DNA of 64,000 bases, from the NCBI GenBank assembly GCA_023701135.1, contig JAMPXP010000005.1, forward strand, positions 62,001 through 126,000. The letters are read 5' to 3'. Positions within the stretch are counted from its first letter, which is position 1. Every line of letters begins with the position of its first letter. The notes beneath the pieces were generated by a model that ran no database searches, had not been told where the DNA came from, and saw nothing but the letters and a program-made list of their open reading frames with translations. The DNA comes from Desulfobacula sp. (GTDB lineage Bacteria > Desulfobacterota > Desulfobacteria > Desulfobacterales > Desulfobacteraceae). Below are positions 1 to 7,660 of this stretch, in pieces. Both the position numbers and the translations under genes were made by a program.

Positions 1-293
1 TGCTGACCGATGAGCCCGGTGTTTACCGGGAGGGCCGATACGGCATACGGCTGGAGAACATGGTCCTGGTGACGGAAGCCTTTGAAAATGAATTCGGTCA
101 ATTCCTGAAATTCGAACCCCTGACCTGGTGCCATTTCGAGAGGGACCTTCTGGACCAGGCCCTATTGTCCGCTGAGGACATCGCCTGGATAAATGCCTAT
201 CATCAACGGGTTCATGAACTGATTTCTCCGGAACTGGACGGTGAAACCAGGGCCTGGCTCAGAAGGAAGACAACCCCCCTGCCTGTAAAATGA
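1..293 (+). CDS. Xaa-Pro aminopeptidase (peptidase family M24), C-terminal part only
   Basis: The gene enters from outside the window; the frame is open from base 3. The visible 96 residues begin with L-T-D-E-P-G-V-Y and continue to G-I-R-L-E-N, the end of the pita-bread metallopeptidase fold: the Glu of EPG and the Glu of RLEN are the last two metal ligands of the family. The tail (FEPLTWCHFERDLLD, LSPELDGETRAWL) matches the usual C-terminal extension of bacterial aminopeptidase P, which removes N-terminal residues preceding proline. The family assignment is firm; the N-terminal domain and the other ligands are not visible. Confidence 0.88.
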   Translation, partial: LTDEPGVYREGRYGIRLENMVLVTEAFENEFGQFLKFEPLTWCHFERDLLDQALLSAEDIAWINAYHQRVHELISPELDGETRAWLRRKTTPLPVK

Positions 294-400
294 TGTGACC
301 GGGATTGTCATTGGCATGTTTCTTGAATTGTCTTGGAACCATGCAGATAATCCTGTTGGGATAAGAGCAAAACCAATAATTTCAAAAAAGGAGAAAGATT

Positions 401-568
401 ATGGTCAGTTGGATATGCAGCAAATGCGGCTATACCCTGAATGCGGACACACCCCCGGACAAATGTCCTTCCTGCAAGAGCGAGTGTTCATTTGTGGACA
501 ATTCCTGCTATACACCGGATTGTTCGGGCAAGCCCTTTGATCCCCAGATCAAGGGCTCCAAGGAATAA
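401..568 (+). CDS. small rubredoxin-like Cys-rich protein (55 aa)
   Basis: The start is ATG 401, preceded by a clear AAGGAG ribosome-binding site at about 387-393. The protein opens with W-I-C-S-K-C-G-Y-T-L, a rubredoxin-type knuckle, followed by K-C-P-S-C-K and then C29, C36 and C41, giving seven cysteines in 55 residues. The first two CxxC pairs resemble the rubredoxin-like domain found in rubrerythrins and would bind one iron or zinc; the extra cysteines are unexplained. It lies 107 bases after the peptidase and leads a run of small redox genes. The function is not known. Confidence 0.75.
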   Translation: MVSWICSKCGYTLNADTPPDKCPSCKSECSFVDNSCYTPDCSGKPFDPQIKGSKE

Positions 569-599
569 AACGGCCAATCAACGGTTTGAGGAGGGGATG

Positions 600-782
600 A
601 TGAAAAAAAAATACAGAATTACCAGTTCCTGCCCCCGGTGCGGGTGTTCGGGAGTTTCCCATCTGTCCGAAGAAGAGATCAAAAAAAAATATGGGGATGT
701 CCCCAATATCGAGCTTGAATGCCATGAATGCATGATGGTCATGGATGCCCATGTTGAGGAAGAAACGCCTTCGGATGAATAA
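600..782 (+). CDS. small Cys-rich hypothetical protein (60 aa)
   Basis: A GGAGGGG motif sits at 590-596, so ATG 600 has better spacing than the adjacent in-frame ATG 597. The product has C-P-R-C-G-C near the N terminus and C-H-E-C near the middle, two CxxC knuckles that could form a zinc ribbon, followed by an acidic tail. It is translationally coupled to the next gene, whose start at 775 lies inside its last codons. I do not recognise a named family. Confidence 0.65.
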   Translation: MKKKYRITSSCPRCGCSGVSHLSEEEIKKKYGDVPNIELECHECMMVMDAHVEEETPSDE

Positions 783-2274
783 CCGGGTTTCTTCGTCAGT
801 TGAATACCATTGGGCAACGGCCCATGTCCGGAACCGGATCAGGCCTCATTCCCTGGATTTTGGCCATTATCCCAAACCCTTTAAGACCTATGGGGCCTTA
901 AAGAGGATTCCCCTGATCAAAGGGGAGATCTCTCCGGGAAGGGATCTCATGGGCCTTTTCAGGGGAGAGGAACCGGCGGAATCAGAACAAAGCCTCGGAT
1001 TTCCGGCCTTGTCCAGGGTGCTTTACCGGTCCTATGGGGTGACACGGGAGGAAAAGGCAAGGGGGATACGGTTTTTTTCAAGAACCGTTCCCTCTGCCGG
1101 AGGACTCTATCCCTGCCAGATCTATCTCATGTCCAGACATATGGAAGGGCTTGAGACAGGTGTGTATTATTGCCATATGATACAGGAATCCCTGGACCTG
1201 ATACACCGGGACGGCTTTTCCCTTGGCCGGGACCAGACCTTTGATCTTTCCTTTGTGGTGACCGGAATTTTTTTCAACAGCGCCTGGAAATACAGGGAAA
1301 GGGCCTTCCGGTATCTGCTGCTGGATTCTGGTCACCTGGTCGAAAACCTGAACCTTGCCTTGAGGGCGGAAGGGCTAAGCCCCCGGGTTGATGATGATTT
1401 TGAGGATGACAGGATCTCAGCTCTTCTGGCGCTGGATCAGGACAAAGAGGTCCCCCTGGCCTGGGTCCACGTCAACGGAAAAGCATCCGGGCCGGAAGAA
1501 AAATGCCAGCCGGCGCCGGATTTTTCAGGACCCTGCTTAAAAGCCATTGAAGATGAATCTGTGGCAGTTTCCTATCCCCTGCTGAGACGGATCCATGAGC
1601 TTGGAAAGGCCCGGGTCGGGACCCGGGCCCATGATGCTGAATCAGCCGGAGTCCTGGCCTTTGAACCCGAGGACAGGAGGGTCTCTTTGGATTTCGAGGC
1701 TTTGAACCCGCCTCTGGATTATGAGAGGGCCGTCCTTTCCCGGCGGTCCAAAAGAAATTTTTTTCCGGCCCGGCTGGACCGGAAAAAGGCGGTTCTCCTG
1801 CTGGAGTCGGCTTCAAGTCTTTATAAAGGGCAGCCGGAAGATTCTGCAAGGGCCTTCCCTTTTCTTGCCTTGGGAGTATTGTTCCAAAATGTTGAGGGGT
1901 TCGACGACGGGTTCTATATTGTTTCAGGAGAAGGAGGATCGCTGCGTTTCATCCGAGAGGGACCATTTCATGAACCGCTCGCCCGTGTCTGCCTGGATCA
2001 GCAATGGATCTCCCGCGCTGCCGTGAATTTCCTGTTCATGGCCAATTTGACGGGCCTTGAAAATGCCCTGGGCCCCCGGGGGTACCGGCTGCTTCTCATG
2101 GACGCGGGAAGAATGGCCCAGCGGATTTACCTGGCTGCAACCGGGCTTTCCCTCGGCTGTTGCGGGGTTGGAGCCCTTTATGATGAGGAAGCCCGGACCC
2201 TTTTGGATCTCAACCCGGACAGCGCCCTTTTTTATGCCGTGTCTGCCGGGCCGGTCAAGGGAAGCGGATTTTAA
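775..2274 (+). CDS. SagB-type nitroreductase, two-domain (about 499 aa)
   Basis: Two nitroreductase-like FMN domains are arranged in tandem. The N-terminal half has S-A-G-G-L-Y-P-C-Q-I and Y-L-L-L-D-S-G-H; the C-terminal half has R-R-S-K-R-N-F, Y-R-L-L-L-M-D-A-G-R and L-S-L-G-C-C-G-V-G. These are hallmarks of the SagB-type dehydrogenase family, which includes the azoline oxidases of thiazole/oxazole-modified microcins. I see no cyclodehydratase, leader peptide or exporter nearby, so a role in peptide modification is not supported; it may be a stand-alone flavin reductase. ATG 775 overlaps the previous gene by 8 bases; an earlier ATG at 745 lies deep inside that gene and is less likely. Confidence 0.8.
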   Translation: MNNRVSSSVEYHWATAHVRNRIRPHSLDFGHYPKPFKTYGALKRIPLIKGEISPGRDLMGLFRGEEPAESEQSLGFPALSRVLYRSYGVTREEKARGIRFFSRTVPSAGGLYPCQIYLMSRHMEGLETGVYYCHMIQESLDLIHRDGFSLGRDQTFDLSFVVTGIFFNSAWKYRERAFRYLLLDSGHLVENLNLALRAEGLSPRVDDDFEDDRISALLALDQDKEVPLAWVHVNGKASGPEEKCQPAPDFSGPCLKAIEDESVAVSYPLLRRIHELGKARVGTRAHDAESAGVLAFEPEDRRVSLDFEALNPPLDYERAVLSRRSKRNFFPARLDRKKAVLLLESASSLYKGQPEDSARAFPFLALGVLFQNVEGFDDGFYIVSGEGGSLRFIREGPFHEPLARVCLDQQWISRAAVNFLFMANLTGLENALGPRGYRLLLMDAGRMAQRIYLAATGLSLGCCGVGALYDEEARTLLDLNPDSALFYAVSAGPVKGSGF

Positions 2275-2304
2275 CGATATAGAATATAAGAAAGGAAGAT
2301 CAAG

Positions 2305-2484
2305 ATGGCGGAGCCTAAAGAGATGTACCAGTGTCAGACCACCAATTGCGGTTATATCTATAACCCCGACAAAGGGGACCGTAAGGGAAAAATCGAAAAA
2401 GGGACACAATTTTCAGACCTTCCCGAAGACTGGAAATGTCCCATTTGCGGCGCCGGCAAAAAAGCCTTTAAACCCCTTGGGTAG
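2305..2484 (+). CDS. rubredoxin with CX4C N-terminal knuckle (59 aa)
   Basis: The start is ATG 2305 behind AAAGGAAG. The protein has [12 protein letters not shown], then an acidic segment, [15 protein letters not shown] and a short tail: the full rubredoxin fold binding one Fe(Cys)4. The first pair is C10-X4-C15 rather than the usual C-X2-C; a two-residue insertion of this kind is, as I recall, known in type-2 rubredoxins of Desulfovibrio. It probably acts as an electron carrier for the rubrerythrin or the oxidoreductases in this cluster. Confidence 0.92.
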   Translation: MAEPKEMYQCQTTNCGYIYNPDKGDRKGKIEKGTQFSDLPEDWKCPICGAGKKAFKPLG

Positions 2485-2506
2485 CAGAGATGCCCCACCA
2501 TGGTAC

Positions 2507-2525
2507 CCTCTCCAAAGGGGAGAGG
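2507..2525 (+). repeat. hairpin between rubredoxin and selenorhodanese genes
   Basis: CCTCTCC (2507-2513) and GGAGAGG (2519-2525) form a perfect 7-bp stem with a 5-base loop. No T-run follows, so it is more likely an mRNA processing or stability hairpin than a full terminator. It ends 5 bases before the ribosome-binding region of the next gene. Confidence 0.5.
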
Positions 2526-2545
2526 CGTGAAAAGGAGGACCCCCA

Positions 2546-3376
2546 ATGAAATGGATGCAATTTTTAACCCCGGCCAAATCCCTGGATTATCAGGAGACCG
2601 AGGCCTATATCGCGGAACATCCTTCCGACAGCATCACCCTCCTGGATGTCCGTCAGCCTTCGGAATACCAGGAAAGCCATATTCCTGGAGCCGTCCTCAT
2701 CCCGCTGCCGGAACTTACCGACCGGCTGGGGGAGTTGGACCCTGAAAAACCCACCCTGGTTTACTGAGCCATTGGCGGCCGTAGCCGGGTTGCTGCGCAG
2801 ATGCTGGCAGGCAAGGGGTTTAAACAGGTCTTTAATGTTTCCGGAGGGATCAAGGCCTGGAAGTCAAAGACGGCCATTGGGCCCCAGGATCTGGGTATGG
2901 CGCTTTTCAACGGGAAAGAGGCTCCCCTGGATATCCTGAAGACGGCCTATTCCCTTGAGCAGGGACTGCGGGATTTTTACCTGACCCTGGAAAAGACGGA
3001 AGGCAATCCAAAAGCCAAAGACCTGTTTATAAAACTGTCGGATATTGAAGTTAAACACCAGAGGTCCATTTTTACGGCCTATAACCGGATCAGTCTCCTT
3101 GATATCAGCCAGGAAGAATTTGAAAAACAGGTGGAAAGCTCTGCCCTGGAAGGAGGGCTTACGACCCGGGAATACCTGGATCTTTTCAAGCCGGACCTGA
3201 ATTCGGAAAAGCAGGTGGTCTCCCTTGCCATGTCCATTGAGGCCCAGGCCCTGGACATGTATCAGCGGGTGTCCGCCGGGATATCGAATCCGGAATCAAA
3301 GGCCATTGTCCTGAAGATTGCCGATGAGGAAAAGGCTCACCTGGCAAGTCTGGGAAAACTCATGGACAGTCTTTGA
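2546..3376 (+). CDS. selenocysteine-containing rhodanese fused to ferritin-like domain (276 aa, Sec74)
   Basis: ATG 2546 follows AAAGGAGG at 2531-2538. Residues about 15-110 form a rhodanese domain (L-L-D-V-R-Q-P-S-E-Y, H-I-P-G-A). At the catalytic Cys position the codon is TGA (2765-2767), giving L-V-Y-U-A-I-G-G-R-S-R, after which the same frame stays open for 203 codons with intact family sequence. A hairpin of SECIS type begins 12 bases after the TGA. Residues about 125-276 are a rubrerythrin/ferritin-like four-helix domain with Glu/His motifs (SLEQGLRDFY, EVKHQR, SIEAQALDMY, DEEKAHL). Rhodanese-type selenoproteins are known in Desulfobacterota. The likely role is sulfur or selenium transfer, or peroxide/persulfide chemistry coupled to a diiron site. 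Ordinary gene calling would split it into two fragments. Confidence 0.88.
2765..2797 (+). promoter_or_regulatory. UGA(Sec) codon and bacterial SECIS hairpin of the rhodanese gene
   Basis: TGA is at 2765-2767. CGTAGC (2780-2785) pairs with GCTGCG (2792-2797) by six pairs including one G-U, enclosing the six-base loop CGGGTT, which contains GGU. The loop begins 18 bases after the TGA, the same distance as the AGGUCU loop of the E. coli fdhF SECIS bound by SelB. The pairing is read from the sequence; SelB recognition is inferred. Confidence 0.7.
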
Positions 3377-3391
3377 AGGGAAAGGGGAAAG

Positions 3392-4510
3392 ATGAGAAAA
3401 CATCTGATACTGGTGGGCGGCGGTCATGCCCATATGATGACCCTGGAAAATATCGGCAGATTTGTTGAAAAGGGCTTTAAGGTCACGGTCATCGGGCCCT
3501 CGTTTCACCATTATTATTCCGGAATGGGGCCGGGAATGCTGGGCGGGACTTACAGCCCCGGCCAGATCCGGTTTGCCACAAGGGATGTGGTGCAAAAGCA
3601 GGGCGGAATCTTTATAAAAGACAAGGTTCTGCGAATGGATCCGGTTAAAAAAGAGGTCTATACCGAAACCGGCCATGCCTTTGCCTATGATGTCCTTTCC
3701 TTTAATGCCGGCAGCTATGTGCCAATGGCGCCGGACATGGAAAAAAGCGGGAATATCTATTCGGTGAAGCCCATTGAAAAGCTCATGGAAGCCTCTGAAA
3801 AACTCAAAGTCCTGTTTGCCGAAAAAAAAATCACAGTCGCCATTGTGGGCGGCGGGCCTTCGTCTGCGGAAATTGCCGGGAACACCTGGCAACTGGCCAA
3901 AAAGCTGAAAGGCCATATGCCGGAGATCCGGATTTTTGCAGGGAAAAAATTCATGGCAAGGTTCCCGGAAAATGTCCGGTCAAGGGTTCGCTCCTCCCTT
4001 GTGAAAAGGGGGATTCACATCATTGAAACCGGGTATGCAAAGGACATCCGGCCCGACGGAATCACTCTGGATTCAGGGGAAAGCTTTCCGTCGGATTTTA
4101 TTTTCATGGCCCTGGGCGTCAAACCCTCCAGCATTTTTGAGGCCTCGGGCCTTCCCATCGGTCCGGATAAGGGTCTTCTCGTAAACCAGTACCTCCAGTC
4201 CGTTCAATATCCGGAAATCTTCGGCGGCGGAGACTGTATTTATTTCAAGGACCAGCCCCTGGACAAGGTGGGGGTCTATGCCGTCCGCCAGAACCCGGTC
4301 CTGCTGCACAATCTCATGGCGGCCCTGGAAGGGAAACCGCTGACGTCCTTTGATCCGGGTCCTGAATACCTGTTGATTTTCAACCTGGGGGGAGGGCTTG
4401 GGGTTTTAAAGAAAAAACAACTGGTTTTCGGCGGCAGGCTGGCCTTTATCATCAAGGACTATATCGACGTCAAATTCATGAAAAAATTTCAGGCCGTTGA
4501 AAACGCCTGA
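3392..4510 (+). CDS. FAD-dependent pyridine nucleotide oxidoreductase, NDH-2/SelD-associated type (372 aa)
   Basis: The N terminus I-L-V-G-G-G-H-A-H-M-M is the FAD-binding glycine motif typical of the NADH-dehydrogenase-like domain that is fused to selenophosphate synthetase (SelD) in many organisms. A second Rossmann motif V-A-I-V-G-G-G-P-S-S-A-E (around residue 150) would bind NAD(P)H, and the late G-G-G-D-C-I motif closes the FAD site. It lacks the CxxxxC disulfide. It starts 15 bases after the selenorhodanese gene, so the two are probably co-transcribed. An electron-transfer role in selenium or sulfur handling is an inference from that neighbour and from the SelD association; a type-II quinone reductase is the alternative. 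Confidence 0.8.
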   Translation: MRKHLILVGGGHAHMMTLENIGRFVEKGFKVTVIGPSFHHYYSGMGPGMLGGTYSPGQIRFATRDVVQKQGGIFIKDKVLRMDPVKKEVYTETGHAFAYDVLSFNAGSYVPMAPDMEKSGNIYSVKPIEKLMEASEKLKVLFAEKKITVAIVGGGPSSAEIAGNTWQLAKKLKGHMPEIRIFAGKKFMARFPENVRSRVRSSLVKRGIHIIETGYAKDIRPDGITLDSGESFPSDFIFMALGVKPSSIFEASGLPIGPDKGLLVNQYLQSVQYPEIFGGGDCIYFKDQPLDKVGVYAVRQNPVLLHNLMAALEGKPLTSFDPGPEYLLIFNLGGGLGVLKKKQLVFGGRLAFIIKDYIDVKFMKKFQAVENA

Positions 4511-4543
4511 ACAAGATCCAAACCCCGGGGAAACAAGGAAAAT

Positions 4544-6697
4544 ATGAAAAACAGCTTGGGTCCGAAAATTTTCTTGATATCGGCCATGGCGGCCCTGGTC
4601 CTGCTCTTTTTCATTTTGGACCTGGACCGGTATTTTTCCTTTGATTATCTGAAAACCGCCCTGGACGGGGTTAAGGGATATTATGGGCAGAACAAGGCCC
4701 TGACCATGGCGGCCTATATGGGGATCTATATTCTGGTCACCGCCCTTTCCCTTCCCGGGGCTGCCGTCATGAGCCTGGCGGGCGGGGCCCTGTTCGGGCT
4801 TTTTTACGGAACCCTCCTGGTCTCCTTTTCCAGCACCCTGGGCGCCACCCTGGCCTTTCTTTTTTCCCGGTATGTGTTCAGGGACCTGGTTCAGAAAAAA
4901 TTGGGGGCCAAGCTTGAGGCCGTCAACAGGGGAATTGAAACAGAAGGCGGGTTTTATCTCTTCACCCTTCGGCTGGTCCCTGCGTTCCCCTTTTTTCTGA
5001 TCAATCTGGCCATGGGCCTGACCCCCATTAAAACCCGGATTTTTTACCTGGTTTCCCAGGCCGGGATGCTGCCGGCCACCCTGGTGTTTGTTAATGCCGG
5101 AACAGCCCTGGCCCAGATTGATTCTCCCTCCGGCATCCTGTCGCCGGGCCTCATGATTTCCTTTGCCCTCCTGGGCCTGTTTCCTTTCATGGCCAAGGGA
5201 TTTGCCTCTTTTCTCCGGCAGAGAAAGGTTTTTTCCCGGTTCCCGAGGCCGGGGCGCTATGATTATAACCTGGTGGTCATCGGAGCCGGGTCCGCCGGGC
5301 TCGTGGCCGCCTATATCGCAGCCGCGGTTAAGGCAAAGGTGGCCCTCATCGAGACCGATAAAATGGGCGGGGACTGCCTGAATACCGGCTGTGTGCCCAG
5401 TAAGGCCCTGATTGCAGCCACGAGACTGCTTTCCCGGTTCAAAAGGGCGGAAGAATTCGGCTTCAACAGGGCCTCGGTTGAATTTGACTTTGCAAAGCTC
5501 ATGGACCGGGTCCGGGCCGTTATCAAAAAAGTGGAACCCCACGATTCAATGGAACGGTATGAAGCATTGGGGGTGGACTGCATTAAAGGCCGGGCACACA
5601 TCCGTTCCCCATTTGAAGTGGAGGTGGGCAACAGGGTCCTGACCACCCGGAACATCCTTGTGGCCACCGGGGCCAAACCCTTGGTGCCTGATCTTCCGGG
5701 CCTGGAAACCATCTCTTATCTGACTTCGGACACCATCTGGGATATCCGGACCCTTCCGAAAAGGCTGGTGGTGCTGGGCGCCGGCCCCATCGGGTGTGAG
5801 CTTTCCCAATGCTTCTCCCGGCTGGGTTCAAAGGTGACCCTTGTCCAGCGGGGCGGCAGCATCATGAAAAAGGAAGATCCGGACGCCGCCGCCATGGTCC
5901 TGGACAGACTCCAAAAAGAGGGTGTCCGTGTTCTTTTGAACCATGCCGCCAGGGAAATCAGGATTTCCGGGGAAGAAAAAGAACTGGTCTGCCATCAGGG
6001 GGGGCAGGAGGCCGGGATACCGTTTGACGAGATCCTCATTGCCCTGGGCCGGGTGCCCACCGTCAAAGGATTCGGTCTTGAAGAATTGGGGGTGGAGCTG
6101 GATAAAAACGCCCATATTCAAACCAATGCATTTTTGCAGACCAATTTCCCCAATATTTTCTGCAGCGGGGATGTCCACGGTCGTTACCAGTTCACCCATA
6201 CGGCGGCCCATGAATCCTGGTATGCCGCCGTCAATGCCCTGTTCGGCCGGTTTAAAAAATTCCCCGTGGATTACCGCACCATTCCCTGGGCCACCTATAC
6301 CGAGCCTGAGGTGGCCCGGGTGGGCCTGAATGAAACCGATGCGGCCCGGGCCGGCATCCCCTATGATATGGTCAAATACAATCTGGATGACCTGGACCGG
6401 GCCATTGCCGATTCCGAAGACCACGGGTTTGTAAAGGTATTGACCGTACCGGGAAAGGACCGGATCCTGGGGGTTACCATCGTGGGACACCATGCCGCCG
6501 ACATCATGGCCGAGTTTGTGCTTGCAATGAAGCATGGAATAGGGTTGAATAAGATCCTGGGAACCATCCATATTTATCCGACCATGGCGGAAGCCAATAA
6601 ATACGCCGCAGGCGCATGGAAAAGAACCCATGCACCGAAAAAACTGCTGGCATGGGTTGAAACCTACCACGGCCTGATGCGGAAAGAAAAAAGATAA
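4544..6697 (+). CDS. TVP38/TMEM64 (DedA-like) membrane domain fused to pyridine nucleotide-disulfide oxidoreductase (717 aa)
   Basis: Residues about 1-225 contain several hydrophobic helices with the SNARE-associated/TVP38 signature (A-G-G-A-L-F-G, R-L-V-P-A-F-P-F-F-L-I-N). From about residue 240 a mercuric-reductase/lipoamide-dehydrogenase-like flavoprotein follows: G-A-G-S-A-G, the redox disulfide G-G-D-C-L-N-T-G-C (C278, C283), a second Rossmann G-A-G-P-I-G-C, and the C-terminal H-I-Y-P-T-M-A-E catalytic His-Glu pair. All catalytic residues of the family are present, so it should be an active membrane-tethered disulfide reductase. The MerA N-terminal HMA domain and C-terminal CC are absent, so mercury reduction is not supported. 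The substrate is unknown; the redox-cluster position suggests thiol/persulfide or quinone chemistry. Confidence 0.87.
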   Translation: MKNSLGPKIFLISAMAALVLLFFILDLDRYFSFDYLKTALDGVKGYYGQNKALTMAAYMGIYILVTALSLPGAAVMSLAGGALFGLFYGTLLVSFSSTLGATLAFLFSRYVFRDLVQKKLGAKLEAVNRGIETEGGFYLFTLRLVPAFPFFLINLAMGLTPIKTRIFYLVSQAGMLPATLVFVNAGTALAQIDSPSGILSPGLMISFALLGLFPFMAKGFASFLRQRKVFSRFPRPGRYDYNLVVIGAGSAGLVAAYIAAAVKAKVALIETDKMGGDCLNTGCVPSKALIAATRLLSRFKRAEEFGFNRASVEFDFAKLMDRVRAVIKKVEPHDSMERYEALGVDCIKGRAHIRSPFEVEVGNRVLTTRNILVATGAKPLVPDLPGLETISYLTSDTIWDIRTLPKRLVVLGAGPIGCELSQCFSRLGSKVTLVQRGGSIMKKEDPDAAAMVLDRLQKEGVRVLLNHAAREIRISGEEKELVCHQGGQEAGIPFDEILIALGRVPTVKGFGLEELGVELDKNAHIQTNAFLQTNFPNIFCSGDVHGRYQFTHTAAHESWYAAVNALFGRFKKFPVDYRTIPWATYTEPEVARVGLNETDAARAGIPYDMVKYNLDDLDRAIADSEDHGFVKVLTVPGKDRILGVTIVGHHAADIMAEFVLAMKHGIGLNKILGTIHIYPTMAEANKYAAGAWKRTHAPKKLLAWVETYHGLMRKEKR

Positions 6698-6734
6698 ATT
6701 TGTTTAATCAACCATAAAAAGGAGGAAGAGAACA

Positions 6735-6926
6735 ATGAAAGTAACCGTTACCGAACAGTGCATGGGCGACAGAAACTGCAACAAGATTTGTCCCGAGGTG
6801 TTTGCATATGATGAGGACCAGTTGAAATCCACCATCAAGGTCAAAAAAATTCCCGAGCACCTCAAGGACCTGGTCCGTCGGGCAGCCCGGGAATGCGGTG
6901 CAGAAGCCATTACCATCGAAGAATAA
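6735..6926 (+). CDS. ferredoxin with CxxDxxC cluster motif (63 aa)
   Basis: ATG 6735 follows AAGGAGGAAG. The cluster motif reads C9-M-G-D12-R-N-C15-N-K-I-C19-P, with the fourth ligand in R-E-C-G near the end. The second Cys of the usual CxxCxxCxxxCP is replaced by Asp, as in Pyrococcus furiosus ferredoxin, which allows interconversion of [3Fe-4S] and [4Fe-4S] forms. It lies directly before rubrerythrin (15 bases) and is a likely electron donor in the peroxide-reduction cluster. Confidence 0.9.
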   Translation: MKVTVTEQCMGDRNCNKICPEVFAYDEDQLKSTIKVKKIPEHLKDLVRRAARECGAEAITIEE

Positions 6927-6941
6927 AAAAAGAGGGATGCC

Positions 6942-7517
6942 ATGACAGCGTTCAGGGAAAGCCGGACAGCCAAACACCTTCATACCTCCTTTGCGGCCGA
7001 AACCCAGGCCCGGACCCGGTATGATTTTTTTGCAGCCCAGGCCCGGGAGGAAGGGTATATCCAGATTGCAAAGATATTCAACGAAACGGCCAACCAGGAA
7101 TTTGAACATGCCCTGCGGTTTTTCAAATTCTTTAACGGCGGGGAGCTTGAAATCCAGTGGACCTTTCCCACGGGCGTGATCCTGGATACCCGGGCCAACC
7201 TGCTGTCGGCGGCGGCCCTGGAGAGATACGTCAGCCAGGACATGTACGCCAAATTTGCCGTGGTTGCCGAGGAAGAAGGGTTTGAACGGGCTGCCGATAC
7301 CTTTTACAAGATTATCGTGGCCGAAACCCACCACGAGACCCTTTACCTTGAGCTGGCCGATAATATTGCAAAGGGCCGGGTGTTTGAAAAGGACGAGGAA
7401 AAGGTCTGGCGCTGCCTGAGCTGTGGCTACCTGCATACGGGAAAAACCGCCCCCTCTAAATGCCCGGCCTGTGTAAAACCCTCCGGGTATTTTGAACTGC
7501 TGTATAAAAACTGGTAA
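6942..7517 (+). CDS. rubrerythrin (191 aa)
   Basis: The N-terminal ferritin-like diiron domain (A-A-E-T-Q-A, N-Q-E-F-E-H, V-V-A-E-E-E-G, A-E-T-H-H-E) is followed by a C-terminal rubredoxin-like domain with C-L-S-C-G-Y and K-C-P-A-C. This is the complete rubrerythrin layout: a cytosolic NAD(P)H-linked peroxidase that takes electrons from rubredoxin or ferredoxin. It closes the redox cluster that begins with the small Cys proteins; length is normal for the family. Confidence 0.95.
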   Translation: MTAFRESRTAKHLHTSFAAETQARTRYDFFAAQAREEGYIQIAKIFNETANQEFEHALRFFKFFNGGELEIQWTFPTGVILDTRANLLSAAALERYVSQDMYAKFAVVAEEEGFERAADTFYKIIVAETHHETLYLELADNIAKGRVFEKDEEKVWRCLSCGYLHTGKTAPSKCPACVKPSGYFELLYKNW

Positions 7518-7523
7518 AAATTT

Positions 7524-7567
7524 GAGACAGATGGATAGAGACATTTGTGTTTCTATCCATCTGTCTC
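7524..7567. repeat. 44-bp dyad containing a putative enhancer site (7538-7553)
   Basis: GAGACAGATGGATAGA (7524-7539) is perfectly inverted at 7552-7567 around a 12-base centre. It could form a strong hairpin after rubrerythrin, but no good T-run follows. The centre, GAGACATTTGTGTTTC at 7538-7553, matches a 16-bp dyad that also occurs at 23746-23761 and 25247-25262. It sits about 140 bases upstream of the predicted start of the sigma54 transcript at 7688, a usual distance for an enhancer-binding protein. Confidence 0.6.
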
Positions 7568-7660
7568 ATTTCCTGTCTCGTTATGCACCCCTCACAGGCC
7601 CCATATCTCTTTAATCCCTTCCTTTCCTTATTTTAAGAACCCCTCCCAGACTTTACAATC

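Noticed and set aside
295-540. 81-codon open frame before the small Cys protein
   Set aside because: It overlaps in another frame the 55-aa protein at 401-568, which has a good ribosome-binding site and CxxC motifs; the longer frame has no family features.
2546-2767. Rhodanese read as a nonsense-mutated pseudogene
   Set aside because: The TGA is exactly at the catalytic Cys, all downstream sequence is intact and in the same frame, and a SECIS-like hairpin follows; selenocysteine explains this better.
4406-5542. Minus-strand open frame opposite the TVP38-oxidoreductase gene
   Set aside because: Low-complexity Gly/Gln/Lys-rich antisense product of a conserved coding region.
4544-6697. Mercuric reductase (merA)
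   Set aside because: The C-terminal Cys pair and N-terminal metal-binding domain are missing and no mer genes are present.
7524-7567. Strong dyad after rubrerythrin read only as a terminator
   Set aside because: It lacks a proper T-run and its centre matches the shared enhancer motif, so it is listed as a dyad instead.
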